Of a stretch of 64,000 nt of DNA, positions 35,831-48,500 are shown in pieces. How positions within the stretch are numbered: the stretch's first letter is position 1; each line of letters begins with the position of its first letter. The position numbers were made by a program, and so were the translations under genes. Source of the DNA: Owenia fusiformis (Eukaryota > Annelida > Polychaeta > Sabellida > Oweniidae); NCBI GenBank assembly GCA_903813345.2, contig CAIIXF020000003.1, forward strand, positions 31,931,151-31,995,150, read 5' to 3'. The notes beneath the pieces are model-generated. The model had not been told where the DNA came from and searched no databases. It worked only from the letters and a program-made list of their open reading frames with translations.

Positions 35831-36943
35831 TTAACAGTTTTCTAAAAGAAATGTTGCTGTCAACTGAAATAGTTTGTCTAATTTATCATTGGTGAGTTCG
35901 GGATCACCAAAGAGATATAAATCAATTTTATCCTGTTGGGTTTTATAACGTGATATATCATCCACAATTAACTCAATGGCTTCATTGAATTGATGGAGTT
36001 TATTCATTCTCATGGGGCAGCTAAAAAATAAATGTCTAAAGGTCTCAGGGGACCCACACTCACAGTTTGGGGAGTCAACATTATTCCAGTTGTGAGATAT
36101 CAATTGGGTCTTCAAAATAAGGTCGACTCTGGCTCTGTTGAGGTACATCTCTTGCCTGCGATTTAGTATATTAAGGGACACAGTAGATATAATCCCAGGG
36201 AACATTTCGATTTTTAGTCTCCTTTTAAAGGAGGCCAATGAAGGAAGGGACTTCAGATAAGGCTGATCACGTTGTACATTGTTCCATATCTCGACCATCT
36301 TGTATATTGGTGATTTTCTGGGATAATTAATAGGCATGATATAGTCTCTGTTAAAACGCGTATTTCTAATATTGACTCTTTTATAAGGAATGAATATGTC
36401 TGTTATATATGATGGAATGAGGGCATTGTCGACTTTATACATAAGACTCTTAAAATGAAAATTTCTACGATCAAGTAAGCAAGACCAATTTAAAATTTTG
36501 AATACTTTACAGGCACTTGATCCTGACAGAGCTCCAGACACAATTAGACCAGCTTGGTACTGTAAACTACTAAGCTTTTTTAGGTCAATTTGGCTTGCAC
36601 CATCATATAGAACATCACAGTAGTCAAAGAGTGACTGGATATAGGCATTATACATGATATTGAGATGTTTGGACTCCAGTCTTCCTTTCAGAGCTTTCAT
36701 TGGATTAAGTGCTGTCTGGATCTTAGAGGCTAAATAGTTGATGTGAACTGATCCACATAGCTTATTGTCAAAGTAGTAGCCAAGATGTTTGTGGGTGTCA
36801 GTTCTTGTGATTGCGTGGCCATTTAACATAATTGGAGGATAATTATTTGCATTATTATTTTTAGAAAAAATCAACTCTTTGCTTTTTTCTGGCTTAAATT
36901 CAAGTTTCCAGATGTCAGACCAATTTTCTACCTTTAAAAACAT
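35831..36943 (-). pseudogene. CR1-like LINE RT C-terminal fragment
   Basis: The 370-residue frame begins after the RT active site and includes WKLEFKPEKSKEL, HLGYYFDNKL and the C-terminal finger CECGSPETFRHLFFSCP. The last motif and general layout match the C-terminal part of the LINE at 7473-8498, so both belong to related CR1-like families. The endonuclease and catalytic RT are missing, giving a 5'-truncated insertion. The remaining frame has no stops. Confidence 0.85.
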
Positions 36944-38861
36944 AGATGAGCAATGTCACATATTGCTACATATTTTCACACGCATTTGAAATGTACTAGT
37001 ATAGTGCTATTTTTATTGATTTTGAAGAAATCTTCCATAGACTTTTTGGTATTCAATCATTGATGTATAAACGGGCAACAGCACTAACTTGAAAGTTGCA
37101 GGACACATGGGGTCCATATAAATGGATTAAGAGCAACTTATGGAAGCTGAAACTACAGAGAACAGATATTCGAAAGATGCTCTGCAAATTAACCTCTAAA
37201 AGAGATGGTCATACTCAATTTTAAAAGTTATTTCAGAAATATGTCTTATTTTCTATCATACATCTTCATCTTTTCACACGACAAAACATTTAAAAATGCT
37301 CTTTCCAACGGTATATAGTATATTTGTGTACCTCTCCTAGTCAATGTTGCGGATGGGGGCACAACGCCATTTGACACCCTGTATCGTCTAAAAACGTGAT
37401 ACAGCGGTATTGAGCCAGCTTCAGACACTGCGTATAGATATCTCTTTGATACAACTTCGCACGTATACCTGCATTCATTTACATGCCACGAACAAAGTAA
37501 AGTAGTAGCAGTTCGAAACGACACGTTCAACGAAAGAAAAAGATAATTGGACTGATAAATGGCTTAGCTACGCCTCTGTTATCCATGTCTTTTACTTCAC
37601 ATGCCAATGTAGCATCCTGGCTATCATGCAAGTTTTATTTACTTCTCGTAATGGCATTTAAACAGGAAAGTATCAGGTACATATAAGGGGGGTTGAGTTG
37701 AATTTAACACGTAAGAAGTGGATCTGAATTTCATGTTTGAACTTGACCGATAAATTGTAAGATTCTATAATATTTTCACGAAAAACATTGTGATCTCTCA
37801 AAGTGAAAAAAATTGAAATCCCACTAAAGTGATGAAGAAATTAGCTATGAATAAAAAAGCCATGATAAATACACCTGTCTTTCCTCTGTAGGGGTTGCAA
37901 CTATGGTTCTTGGATTCAAATCAGAGTTCTGTCGGCCAATTCGATGTACTTTACGGAGTTTCATGACTAGATTCATTCAAATGTCAATTCTGATGAGTAG
38001 TTCAAGGCTCAATAAACATTAGTCTTTAAATTCTGAACTCAATCGTTGGGATATATTTACTTCTCATTTCGCAACATTCAATTATAATTGTTGTTGTTGT
38101 TATACATTTTATTTCATGAATTTTGTCATCAATCTTTTCATGAACTTAGTCAATAGAACCAACATCCTGACGCCATTAAATGTTTCTCAGCGTTCCAAAT
38201 CATACACTTTGAATGGACTGTTTGAAACATACATTTACCATCTAAATTTATGATGTGAACAAGGATGATAGGACGGATTTGTTTTTGAATAAACAAAATA
38301 CATAACATTAGAATTCGAGGATCTGTTTCAAACAATACATTCTTCAGTTCATGAAAGCTATCTCTGCCACGTTCATATGCATTCCGACATTATAGTCTTT
38401 CTCTAGGTCGACGAAAATGAGGTGTCTTTCTATTACTTTTTCAATCCTCACTGTCTCTTTTCAGTGGCACGGTGACATTGATATAAGATTGTGTATACTA
38501 TGAACACGGTGATGAAGTGCAAGTTTATTAACAATTCTCATTTTTCAATTTTCAAGGTGATTTTAACAAAACGTGAATTTTCTCAAAATTATGAACGCTT
38601 TTCTTTGATAGTATACATTATGATGTTTTTAAACATTGACTGGACTAACCCACAATTTCAAGAAACTGATATTTTTGAAAACTGGAGAAGTCAGGTAAAG
38701 ATTCAGGTCAACCACCTGGTTTATACCATATAAACAAACCAACATTACACAAACAATCTACTCTATTCAATCGTACGCTTGGGCGTTTTATGTAAAATAC
38801 ACTGTCAGACAAACGGTACATCATTATCCCAGGGAAGCTCAAAAACAGAAAGCACGAGGGT
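36944..38861. other. 5' flank of the protease gene
   Basis: No gene or repeat array recognised. A segment at 38391-38455 is repeated in intron 1 of the protease gene (39927-39988) and may be an upstream exon candidate or a small dispersed repeat. No clear TATA box was identified. Confidence 0.4.
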
Positions 38862-39561
38862 ATGATGCTTACGGGTATCATGATTCCAACACTTTCGAAG
38901 ATGTTATACTTGATTTATTTTGCAACAATCATTGCAGCCATTAACACCGAGAAACTGCAAGATGACAGCAAAAGTGAAGTAGAACCCACGCCAAATTTAT
39001 ACACAAATATTACATTTGGCGAAGAAATGGTCAATGGAACTGCAACATTAGCTAAGGATGAAGACGACATTGAGAAAGCACTGAAGACAAACTTACAATC
39101 GAAAGAAGAATACAGTCAACTTCTTGAAAAAGCTATCAACAGCATCCACTCTAGCGAATCTGATCTGGATGATTTCCTAAACGCATTGTCTGATTTAGAA
39201 CTCAAGGAACTCCTTGAAGCTGCGAATGAATCGAAAGAGAACTATGACGGAGATATTGATCTATCGAGAGAACAAATTATTAAACTTATTCGACTGCTCG
39301 AATTATTGGAATCTTCAAAAGAAATCAAATTATCGGGCAGTATCAATAATGTAGAGATGCACAGTCAAGAGGAGAAAGTTGTTGAAGAGGAACTTGTTGA
39401 ACACAAACCAATCGAAAATAAAATGAAGGAGATAAAACAAAAGCATGAGAGAGTACAAGATCCAGCTAAACACCGTGTAAAAAGGAAAATGTTGAGACGT
39501 TTTAAGAGTAATGAAACATGGACATTCCCCATCAATTATTACATCTCCCCGGGATTCTTTT
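38862..39561 (+). CDS. Astacin gene exon 1: signal peptide and propeptide
   Basis: The exon encodes 233 residues and ends in phase 1 at a GTAAGT donor. A hydrophobic stretch (about residues 14-27, MLYLIYFATIIAA) serves as signal peptide. The propeptide is long and acidic, with YDGDIDLSREQ at 128-138, which matches the astacin aspartate-switch motif FxGD that occupies the zinc in the zymogen. A basic HRVKRK site (204-209) would allow furin-type cleavage shortly before the catalytic domain. Two adjacent ATGs begin the frame; an internal Met14 is an alternative start. Confidence 0.82.
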
Positions 39562-42500
39562 GTAAGTTGTTTTTTATTTGATTTTGTTTTTTTCATCTTA
39601 CATAATACCACATCTAGTTTTGTTTTGTGCATTAATCCCACGATTGTTGTAATTTATAGAAGTAGGTAAGATGAATATTCCATGTGAATATTAGAGTAAA
39701 ATCAAAACAATTGTTTTGGGATAATGGGTAGTAATCCCGAAGATATATGTGGTATTTTGAGGATCAATCGTTTCCTTCAAATTACAATGTGTTTTTTTTA
39801 AACTTTTCAGCATGAATATAGAGTTGGGACCTCAAAACCACAGAATGCCAGAGCGGCAACTCTCTACAGACCATTTCTCATACCCCCCTAATGAAATCTA
39901 CAGGGGGTATTATTAAGACGTCTTTTTAGTCTTTCTCTAGGTCGACTAAAATGAGGCGTCTTTCTATTACTTTTCAATCTCTTACTATTTCAATCCTGAG
40001 TACTTGTTTTTTTCTGATTGTAGTTTCAAATGCTAAGAAACTGATCAGAGATAATTTGCAAGTCTGGGAGGACCAAACATGTGCAAGCTTCAATGAAGTG
40101 TTTTTGCCTACAAAGTCACCTGGTATTATATTCAAAAATGGAAAGGGGTACGTATTTCCTGTGCATATTAGTCATTAAGCTATTTAAATGGATTGTTTAG
40201 TATGTGCAATTTACAATAAAACAGACTTTTATATTTGATTTATTTTGCAGATGCAATTCAATAACAGGTAAAACCAGTGAAGTCGCCATGAGGGAAATAG
40301 TTCTAGAACTACCCAATTGTTTCCTCGTAAGTATACATGAAGTTCTAGAACTGCCTAATTGTTTCCTCCTAAGTATACATGTAGTTCTAGAAGTACCCAA
40401 TTGTTTCCTCGTAAGTATACATGTAAGGTAGTTCTAGAACTACCCAATTGTTTCCTCGTAAGTATACATGAAGTTCTAGAACTGCCTAATTGTTTCCTCC
40501 TAAGTATACATGTAGTTCTAGAAGTACCCAATTGTTTCCTCGTAAGTATACATGTAAGGTAGTTCTAGAAGTACCCAATTGTTTCCTCGTAAGTATACAT
40601 TTAGTTCTAGAAGTACCTAATTGTTTCCTCGTAAGTATACATGAAGTTCTAGAACTGCCTAATTGTTTCCTCCTAAGTATACATGTAGTTCTAGTAGTAC
40701 CCAATTGTTTCCTCGTAAGTATACATGTAAGGTAGTTCTAGAAGTACCCAATTGTTTCCTCGTAAGTATACATTTAGTTCTAGAAGTACTTAATTGTTTC
40801 CTCGTAAGTATACATGAAGTTCTAGAACTGCCTAATTGTTTCCTCCTAAGTATACATGTAGTTCTAGTAGTACCCAATTGTTTCCTCGTAAGTATACATG
40901 TAAGGTAGTTCTAGAAGTACCCAATTGTTTCCTCGTAAGTATACATTTAGTTCTAGAAGTACTTAATTGTTTCCTCGTAAGTATACATGTAGTTCTAGAA
41001 CTGCCTAATTGTTTCCTCGTAAGTATACATGTAGTTCTAGAAGGTAACTGGTCAACTCGTACCCAAGACAAGTCGTACCCAAGACAACTCGTACCCAAGT
41101 ATATATTTTGTTTTGAATCAAGCATTGGACTGGGAATGTGAATAGATATACATATTATAATTGTAACATACTGTTCAGAATAGTTTAAAGTTTGAAGAAG
41201 AATTTTCGGAAGAAATTGATTTAATTTTGTGACATTTTGAGCTGAGTGTCAATTTATATTTAATATGACTATTATTTTATATTGGTCAGATTCAGGATGT
41301 TTGAGTGAAGAGACATATGTTTATAATCATTTTTCAAAATATTGTATGTTCATGAGTGTTTGGAACAAGTGTCAGATCTAATGTTGTAATTATTTTATTT
41401 ATATATATGTTTGACAAAAAAATGTTGAGAACAAGCGCTTCAAGCACTTTTTTATTTAATAAAAAATGCTTTACTGATCCATTGAGAAAAAATGTCGTCT
41501 AAATTCAAAAAAATATTCACATTATAACATGAAAGCATTACAAATTCAATTTTTTCCCTAATATGCACCCATAATACTGAAAATAAGCTTGGGTACGAGT
41601 TGTCTTGGGTACGAGTTGTCTTGAGTACGAGTTGTCTTGGGTACGAGTTGACTAGGAAGCTGTGACTACATAGCCATACTATTCCGTGTGTTAAGTCGGT
41701 ATTTAAGAAACGTTAATACTTGAATTGAGGTGGTGTCTATAGTTTAAGATTTAATATCAACGTTTTATCGTACCAGCCAGGGACGATTCAACATGAAATC
41801 GGACATGCTTTGGGTCTTGTACATGAACACGCCAGACCGGATCGAGACTCCTATGTTACTATATACAACAGTAGAATTCTCCCAGGAGCCAACGTAAACT
41901 ATGTGTCGTTTAATTGGTTTGAATCTTTGACGGAAAACGTGGAGTATGATTACACTTCTGCAATGCAGTACGGTGGAACGGTAATTTCAATTTTATAATA
42001 TAAAGCTCTGTGGAAACTTTATCAGTTTACCTCATAATTACTTTTTTCGCGCACCCCTTTCGTTTTTCCATTAACGTCTATTCTCTACACTGAATACTAT
42101 CGATATGATGTTTTAGTTGACATGATCATATTCCTTTTAACTTTCTTTTTCTTGATCTTGAATGATAATCCGGAAACTAACGTTCTTTTGTTTGAAGCGT
42201 GTTAACAAAGTTTAAACCTCCATTTTGTTTATGTTACCCACACGTGGTCAATAAATTTCATTCGGCCAAACAGCTGAAATGCGTGATGATTGTCAAGGAA
42301 GTCATTTTAATTCAAGTTGTCATCATGTGGAACTGCCTTATTTGATTTGAAAATAGGAAATCGGTTGACTGAAGTTGAAATTGACCCAGAAGCCTGAAAA
42401 TGGTTTTAAAAAGGTGCTACGAGATGGAAATTCAATTTGATATACAAAGTATGAGCTAGGATAGTCTCCGATTTGATAATCTGAAAATATTTACATTTTT

Positions 42501-45500
42501 TTGTAAAATGAAAGGGCGCTATTTTTTTCAAAATGTAAAAATGTTAACCTCTGTATGGGGTATACAATTAAGGAGGCGTTTCCTAACATCACAGAAAGTT
42601 CTTCAGATTTATGTAAATATAATAACTGTATCGTAACATTCGTTATTTCATTTTATTGATACCATCTCGAGATGGAAGATATGAATTTGATATACAAAGT
42701 ATGAGCTGGGATAGTTTCCGATTTGATAATCTGAAAATCTTTACCTTTTTATAAATGACCGAAAATCAAATATCTAAGGGGCAGTATTTTTTCAAAATAT
42801 AAAAATTTTAACCTCTGCATGGGGTTTACAATTAAGGAGCCATATTTTATTTTTAGGCGTACTAAGATTAATTAAGGAGGCGTATCCTAACATCACAGAA
42901 AGTTCTTCAGATTTATGTAAATATAATAACTGTATCGTAACATTCGTTATTTCATTTTATTGATAAATCGATGTAGCATATGGGCAACAGAGAGGGCACT
43001 GTGGTCATGAAGGCAAAGTTTGAGGAATACCAAAAGACAATGGGGCAGAGAATGGGACTTTCATTCTTAGACGTGAAGATCTTTAATTATCAATACTGTA
43101 GAGGTAAAAACACAATAATAATGTGTTGATTTACATGATTTGCCATAATCGAAGAATATTCAGCTTAGTCATATGTTACATTTGTGTATTTTTTGCGCAA
43201 CATTATTGTATGGAGATATTTTAGTTTGGGCATATTGTTACTCTGTCATATTCAAGACGAGGCAATAACATACAAAATGTCACCACCTGCCATTTGTTAC
43301 AGACGCCGAACACCAACCGCCGAACACAGTCCACAAAGTTGGATACTATAACTACTTTCTAGTGGTGACAGAAATGTCAAACTTGGTTCTCGCTGTCATT
43401 ATTTAACCAACAAAATTTACATTCTTAATATTTTTGAACAAGCTTTTCAATCGGCCTACAAGATATCTCGACATCTGATATTATTATATCACTATCTAGC
43501 TAGCGACAGTATGATTGGTCAAAACCGGGTCACATGTCGTGGGATATCTGGCGATATTCAATGGCAATGCTAATCAGATAAGACAACCGTGAGATATCTA
43601 GCGATATCCCACGCTCCCGGGAATTTTCAAATAATTTGTTTTCGTTCAGTGTAAATAATTAAGTTCAGTTTAAGTCAAAATGGCAGACGAACCGAGTAGA
43701 TTCGTAAAAATAACTGAAGACTTAATGACTTAATAATATTAGGGATTAAATAGATTAAAATTCCTCAATTCACTAACCTTTTATAGCAATACTATCTAGC
43801 TTTCGACAACACCTGTTGCCTTTCTCAAGATGTCTGAATTTGGCGGGAAACTGGTAGATTTGACCTTGACTTGATCTTTGACCTAGCAACCTCAAGTAGA
43901 CTCGGGGAAACCTTGTATCCTAAGTCTCTGTTAAGTTCAGGTTTGTATTTATGAATATGTATCGCTTCCTTTATCTTTCTATCAAAGTATTTAGACTCTG
44001 AGTCAATAAGTCTATAATCCCAGTTTATCTTATGCGCTTCATCAAATGAATGTTGAGCGATTGCTGACTTGTCTGGGTTAATTCTTAAGGCGTCTCTGTG
44101 TTCTTTTATTCTAGTTCCTATGGCTCTCCCTGTCTCTCCTATATACTTCTTATCACAATCTGAGCACTGGATTTCATATATGACTCCGGACTTAAGGTCC
44201 TTGGGAGTGGGGTCTTTGGGTGCAACTAACGCTTGTTTGATAGTTTTTACTGATTTGAAACAAGTCTTAACTCCAATGTCTTGAAAAACACGTTGAAGTT
44301 TGGGAGCGATCGAACTCACATAGGGAAGAACTACCTGAATATCCCTATCTTCACTGTCTCTAGCAGGATCCTGTTGCCTAACTGTGTGATTCTGAGCTTG
44401 GTTTAACATCCAAGATGGATAACCACACCGGGCTAATGCTTTATTAATATGGGTTTTCTCTGCTTCTAGCTCTGCGGGATTTGTAATAATTTCATTGGCT
44501 CTCTTGTGTAAAGTCTTAACGATTCCTTTCTTTGTTGAAAGTGGGTGATGTGAATCAAATTTTTAGTATAAATCAGTGTGTGTGGGTTTTCTATACACAC
44601 TAATGGACAAAGATCTATCCTTCTGACTTTACACAAGAGAGCCAATGAAATTATTACAAATCCCGCAGAGCTAGAAGCAGAGAAAACCCATATTAATAAA
44701 GCATTAGCCCGGTGTGGTTATCCATCTTGGATGTTAAACCAAGCTCAGAATCACACAGTTAGGCAACAGGATCCTGCTAGAGACAGTGAAGATAGGGATA
44801 TTAAGGTAGTTCTTCCCTATGTGAGTTCGATCGCTCCCAAACTTCAACGTGTTTTTCAAGACAATTGGAGTTAAGACTTGTTTCAAATCAGTAAAAACTA
44901 TCAAACAAGCGTTAGTTGCACCCAAAGACCCCACTCCCAAGGACCTTAAGTCCGGAGTCATATATGAAATCCAGTGCTCAGATTGTGATAAGAAGTATAT
45001 AGGAGAGACAGGGAGAGCCATAGGAACTAGAATAAAAGAACACAGAGACGCCTTAAGAATTAACCCAGACAAGTCAGCAATCGCTCAACATTCATTTGAT
45101 GAAGCGCATAAGATAAACTGGGATTATAGAATTATTGACTCAGAGTCTAAATACTTTGATAGAAAGATAAAGGAAGCGATACATATTCATAAATATAAAC
45201 CTGAACTTAACAGAGACTTAGGATACAAGGTTTCCCCGAGTCTACTTGAGGTTGCTAGGTCAAAGATCAAGTCAAGGTCAAATCTACCAGTTTCCCGCCA
45301 AATTCAGACATCTTGAGAAAGGCAACAGGTGTTGTCGAAAGCTAGATAGTATTGCTATAAAAGGTTAGTGAATTGAGGAATTTTAATCTATTTAATCATA
45401 CACCTAACCAATGAACAATTTCGGATAAATATTAGGGATGTTTAGCTAGACAGTGATATAATAAAACAAATATTTCACTCTACTTTCGGTGAATACCTGT

Positions 45501-48500
45501 AGCACTTTCACAAGGTGATATTCCACTTGCCCTTCGGGCTTCGTGGAATATCACTTGTGAAAGATGTACAGGTATTCACCTCAATAGAGTGAAATATTTG
45601 TTCAATATTGTACCCTCGAAGAAAACCTGAAGTCGATAGTGCAGATTGCTTGATAATGAAATAGGTGAATAATATCATTTTTACACAGAACGGTGTCCAG
45701 GATATGACACATTGGAATGGTCGGAGTGCCAACATGGCGGATACAGAAACCCACTCAATTGCAGCGTGTGTCGATGTATTGATGGATGGAGCGGAGCAAA
45801 ATGTGAAAATCTCGAACCGTCTTCAGAAGGCGTCACTCCTCACTTACGAAAGAGGCAAACCATCTCAAATGGTATGAACCATTTCCATCCCCGAATATCC
45901 TTTGTTCCACACTCACAGCTACTAGATTTAAATTCAAACAAAAAGTAAATTATCATCATCATCATATGTCATCATCAATACGGTCGCAAGACGTATTTTC
46001 ATGCTGTGTTTTATAAATCTTTAGTCTTACAGTACCCGTATGCACAGGGCGCGGCAACAGTAAGCTTAAGGTACAACACAGGGAATTGGAATTTGCGTTA
46101 TACCGTATCTTACCCGCGCGTTATACCGTAGGCCCTATACTACATTCGGAAAATCTGCAGGTCAACAATTAAATTCATTGTGAAGTTCACTGTCTAGGAT
46201 ATTGTTACAGACATTCACATACAAAAATATCTATAAGTTAGACCAGATCTTTCTGAAACGATGAAAACATCGGTTCGCTCAAATTGCATCACCCTCGTGT
46301 TGTACCGTACCCCGCGCGTTCAACTGTCACGCTTAATTTAGTACGTACACGTAGTATGGCAATTGTGTAACACATACATTAATGTATATTTGTTCCTACT
46401 TTCAGCTGTTTGTGGTGGAACATTCTCTGCTGATCCAAGTTCAAAATCTTTGCTCAGTCCTGGTTACCCATTACCGGGATATAAACGCCATGCCACGTGC
46501 ACATGGCTTCTTCAGGTCAGACAATATAGATTATAGAACCTTCTCAAAATGAATTATATTGTGGCAGAAGGCTCGATGAATAAATTATGCATGAATTTTC
46601 ATAACACACATTCTTACAGAATAAATACTATTATGTTTTTTGCTTGTATTACTGCAAAATATATTTTTGAAATATGATCTTACACTACAGAAATGTAGAG
46701 TGTGTATTACCAATTTACATATTGTATCAAAAATCCTCGCTTTTCTCATTAAATTCGCTAGTTTTAGAGTCCTAGATCAAGACACTTTCGAATACTTTTC
46801 TGAATTTACTTGATTGATTTGTTTTAGGCACCGTTTGGGCGCCGTGTAAGTGCACGTGTTGTTGGCGACTTTGAAACTGCCTGTTCGGTCGTAAATTCAA
46901 CCATATGTGACCACGATTGGTTTGAAATACGATATACCAATCTAGGTTATCCTGGGCCAAGGTACCAAACATATATATTTGAAATTATCTACACATTATC
47001 AATTGTTTAAATGGATATTTTGCTTTCTTGCATAAAACGTCCAAAAATATAGTAATATCTTTATGCTGTGCAATATTTAGGCACGGAAATTTTAATAATG
47101 AATAGTGGCAGATCCGGGGAGGGGGCATGGGCCTTAAGTGGGCCCAGATAAAAAAAAATCGGCCCCAAAATGTTGTAGGGCTTCAAAAATGGGTATTTGG
47201 GGCATAATTTGGTCTTTTGGGACAATTTATCAAAAATGGGCCTTAATTTTTCAAAGTTTTGGCCCAATTTTTGGTTTAAGGGGCCCAAAATGTTTTTCTG
47301 CGCAAATGCGGAAATTTTTTTGTTAAAATTTTTTTGTTAATTTCTGGATCCGCATGGTCGCCACCTTTGCATATTTCACAGGTGATACTCCACGAAACCT
47401 CGAGCGCTAGTGAAATATCATCTTGCAAAGAGCCTGGTAATATTTATATTATATTGGTTTTAATGACGTGAAGAAAAATTGCTTGATGTACATTCTGTAA
47501 TAGGTTTTGTTGCACCGAAGGACCGAACAAAGCGTTTGTGTCAATTGGAAACGAAATGATGATAATTCTGAAATCAAACAACGTTTTTGTTGGAAAAGGC
47601 AAGAGAACTGGCTTCAAACTTGAATATTCTTCTATTGAAGGTATTTCAAATAAATCTACCTTTATAATTATATTCGAATGGTCAATAAACTCTTTTCTCA
47701 GCATTTATACACGTGGTGCAAGGATTAAAATAACAATCCTTTTTTGTTTATGTTATCTTCACTACATTACAGGTGATGGAGTCGTTCCCTGTAAAGCATT
47801 GAAGCTGAAAAATGTTGACAATAGCCAACAAAAATGGAGACAAGGAATTTACAAAAAACTGTCCATTCCATGGAATTCTAAACCGGTGTATAAGCACATA
47901 ATAGAGCCATTGTTCTTATACCATCGTTCGGGTACCTGGTTGTTTGGTGCAGTGGTAGGAGGAGTAAGTGCCGGGATGAAAGTACTAAGCAATGCGGCGT
48001 CACCCGACAAAGTCACTGAAACATGGAAGTCGTTTAGTTCGGGAAATTGGATTTCAGAACCTCGATTGTCATTAACATGCGACGATATATGTGACAGTAT
48101 TTGGCTTAGCGGCATTTCAAAACAATCTACATACGGTTATCTAAATGGAGCCTATGCACTCTTCCAAATGGACAATAATGGTGCGCCAGTGTATAAAAAG
48201 AGGACCTCCTCTAATGGGGATGTAACATTAAGCATGATCGGTAGAAATAAATGGCAGTTTAAGTCTGATTCCCACACTTTGGTATCACCTTTTATTACGA
48301 CTGAAACAAATCCAGCAAAAATACCAAATGCGTGGTTAATTGGCAATAAGAAAATAAAAATTGAGTGTTATTTTGGTGAGTGTAACATTATACAGAACAT
48401 ATCAACATTTTGTGCTGTTCATTTTATTTCAGATCCGACTTTTAATGTCACCAATGACCTTTTCAAGGTCAAAAAAGGTTAACAAAAGGTCAAAAAGGTA

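Larger units (their letters stand above)
43745..45399. mobile_element. Penelope-like element fragments in head-to-head inverted pair
   Basis: The left arm (43745-44517, minus) and right arm (about 44627-45399, plus) are near-identical inverse copies separated by about 110 bases. Each ends with a shared 3' flank (AAGGCAACAGGTGTTGTCG and onward to GAATTGAGGAATTTTAATCT). Only the linker and GIY-YIG endonuclease of the Penelope protein are present; the RT is missing. Inverted pairs are typical of Penelope-like insertions. It occupies intron 5 of the protease gene. Confidence 0.8.

Noticed and set aside
37246-37530. 94-codon minus-strand frame upstream of the protease gene
   Set aside because: No signal, domain or repeat support; composition looks random.
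40204-41141. Series of open frames on both strands through the minisatellite
   Set aside because: They arise because the 42-base unit is a multiple of three. Only the first part of exon 3 is supported by protein family alignment.
47061-47326. Open frames on both strands at the GGCCC-rich block
   Set aside because: Low-complexity sequence inside a MITE in intron 8; frames encode only repetitive Gly/Pro/Leu text.
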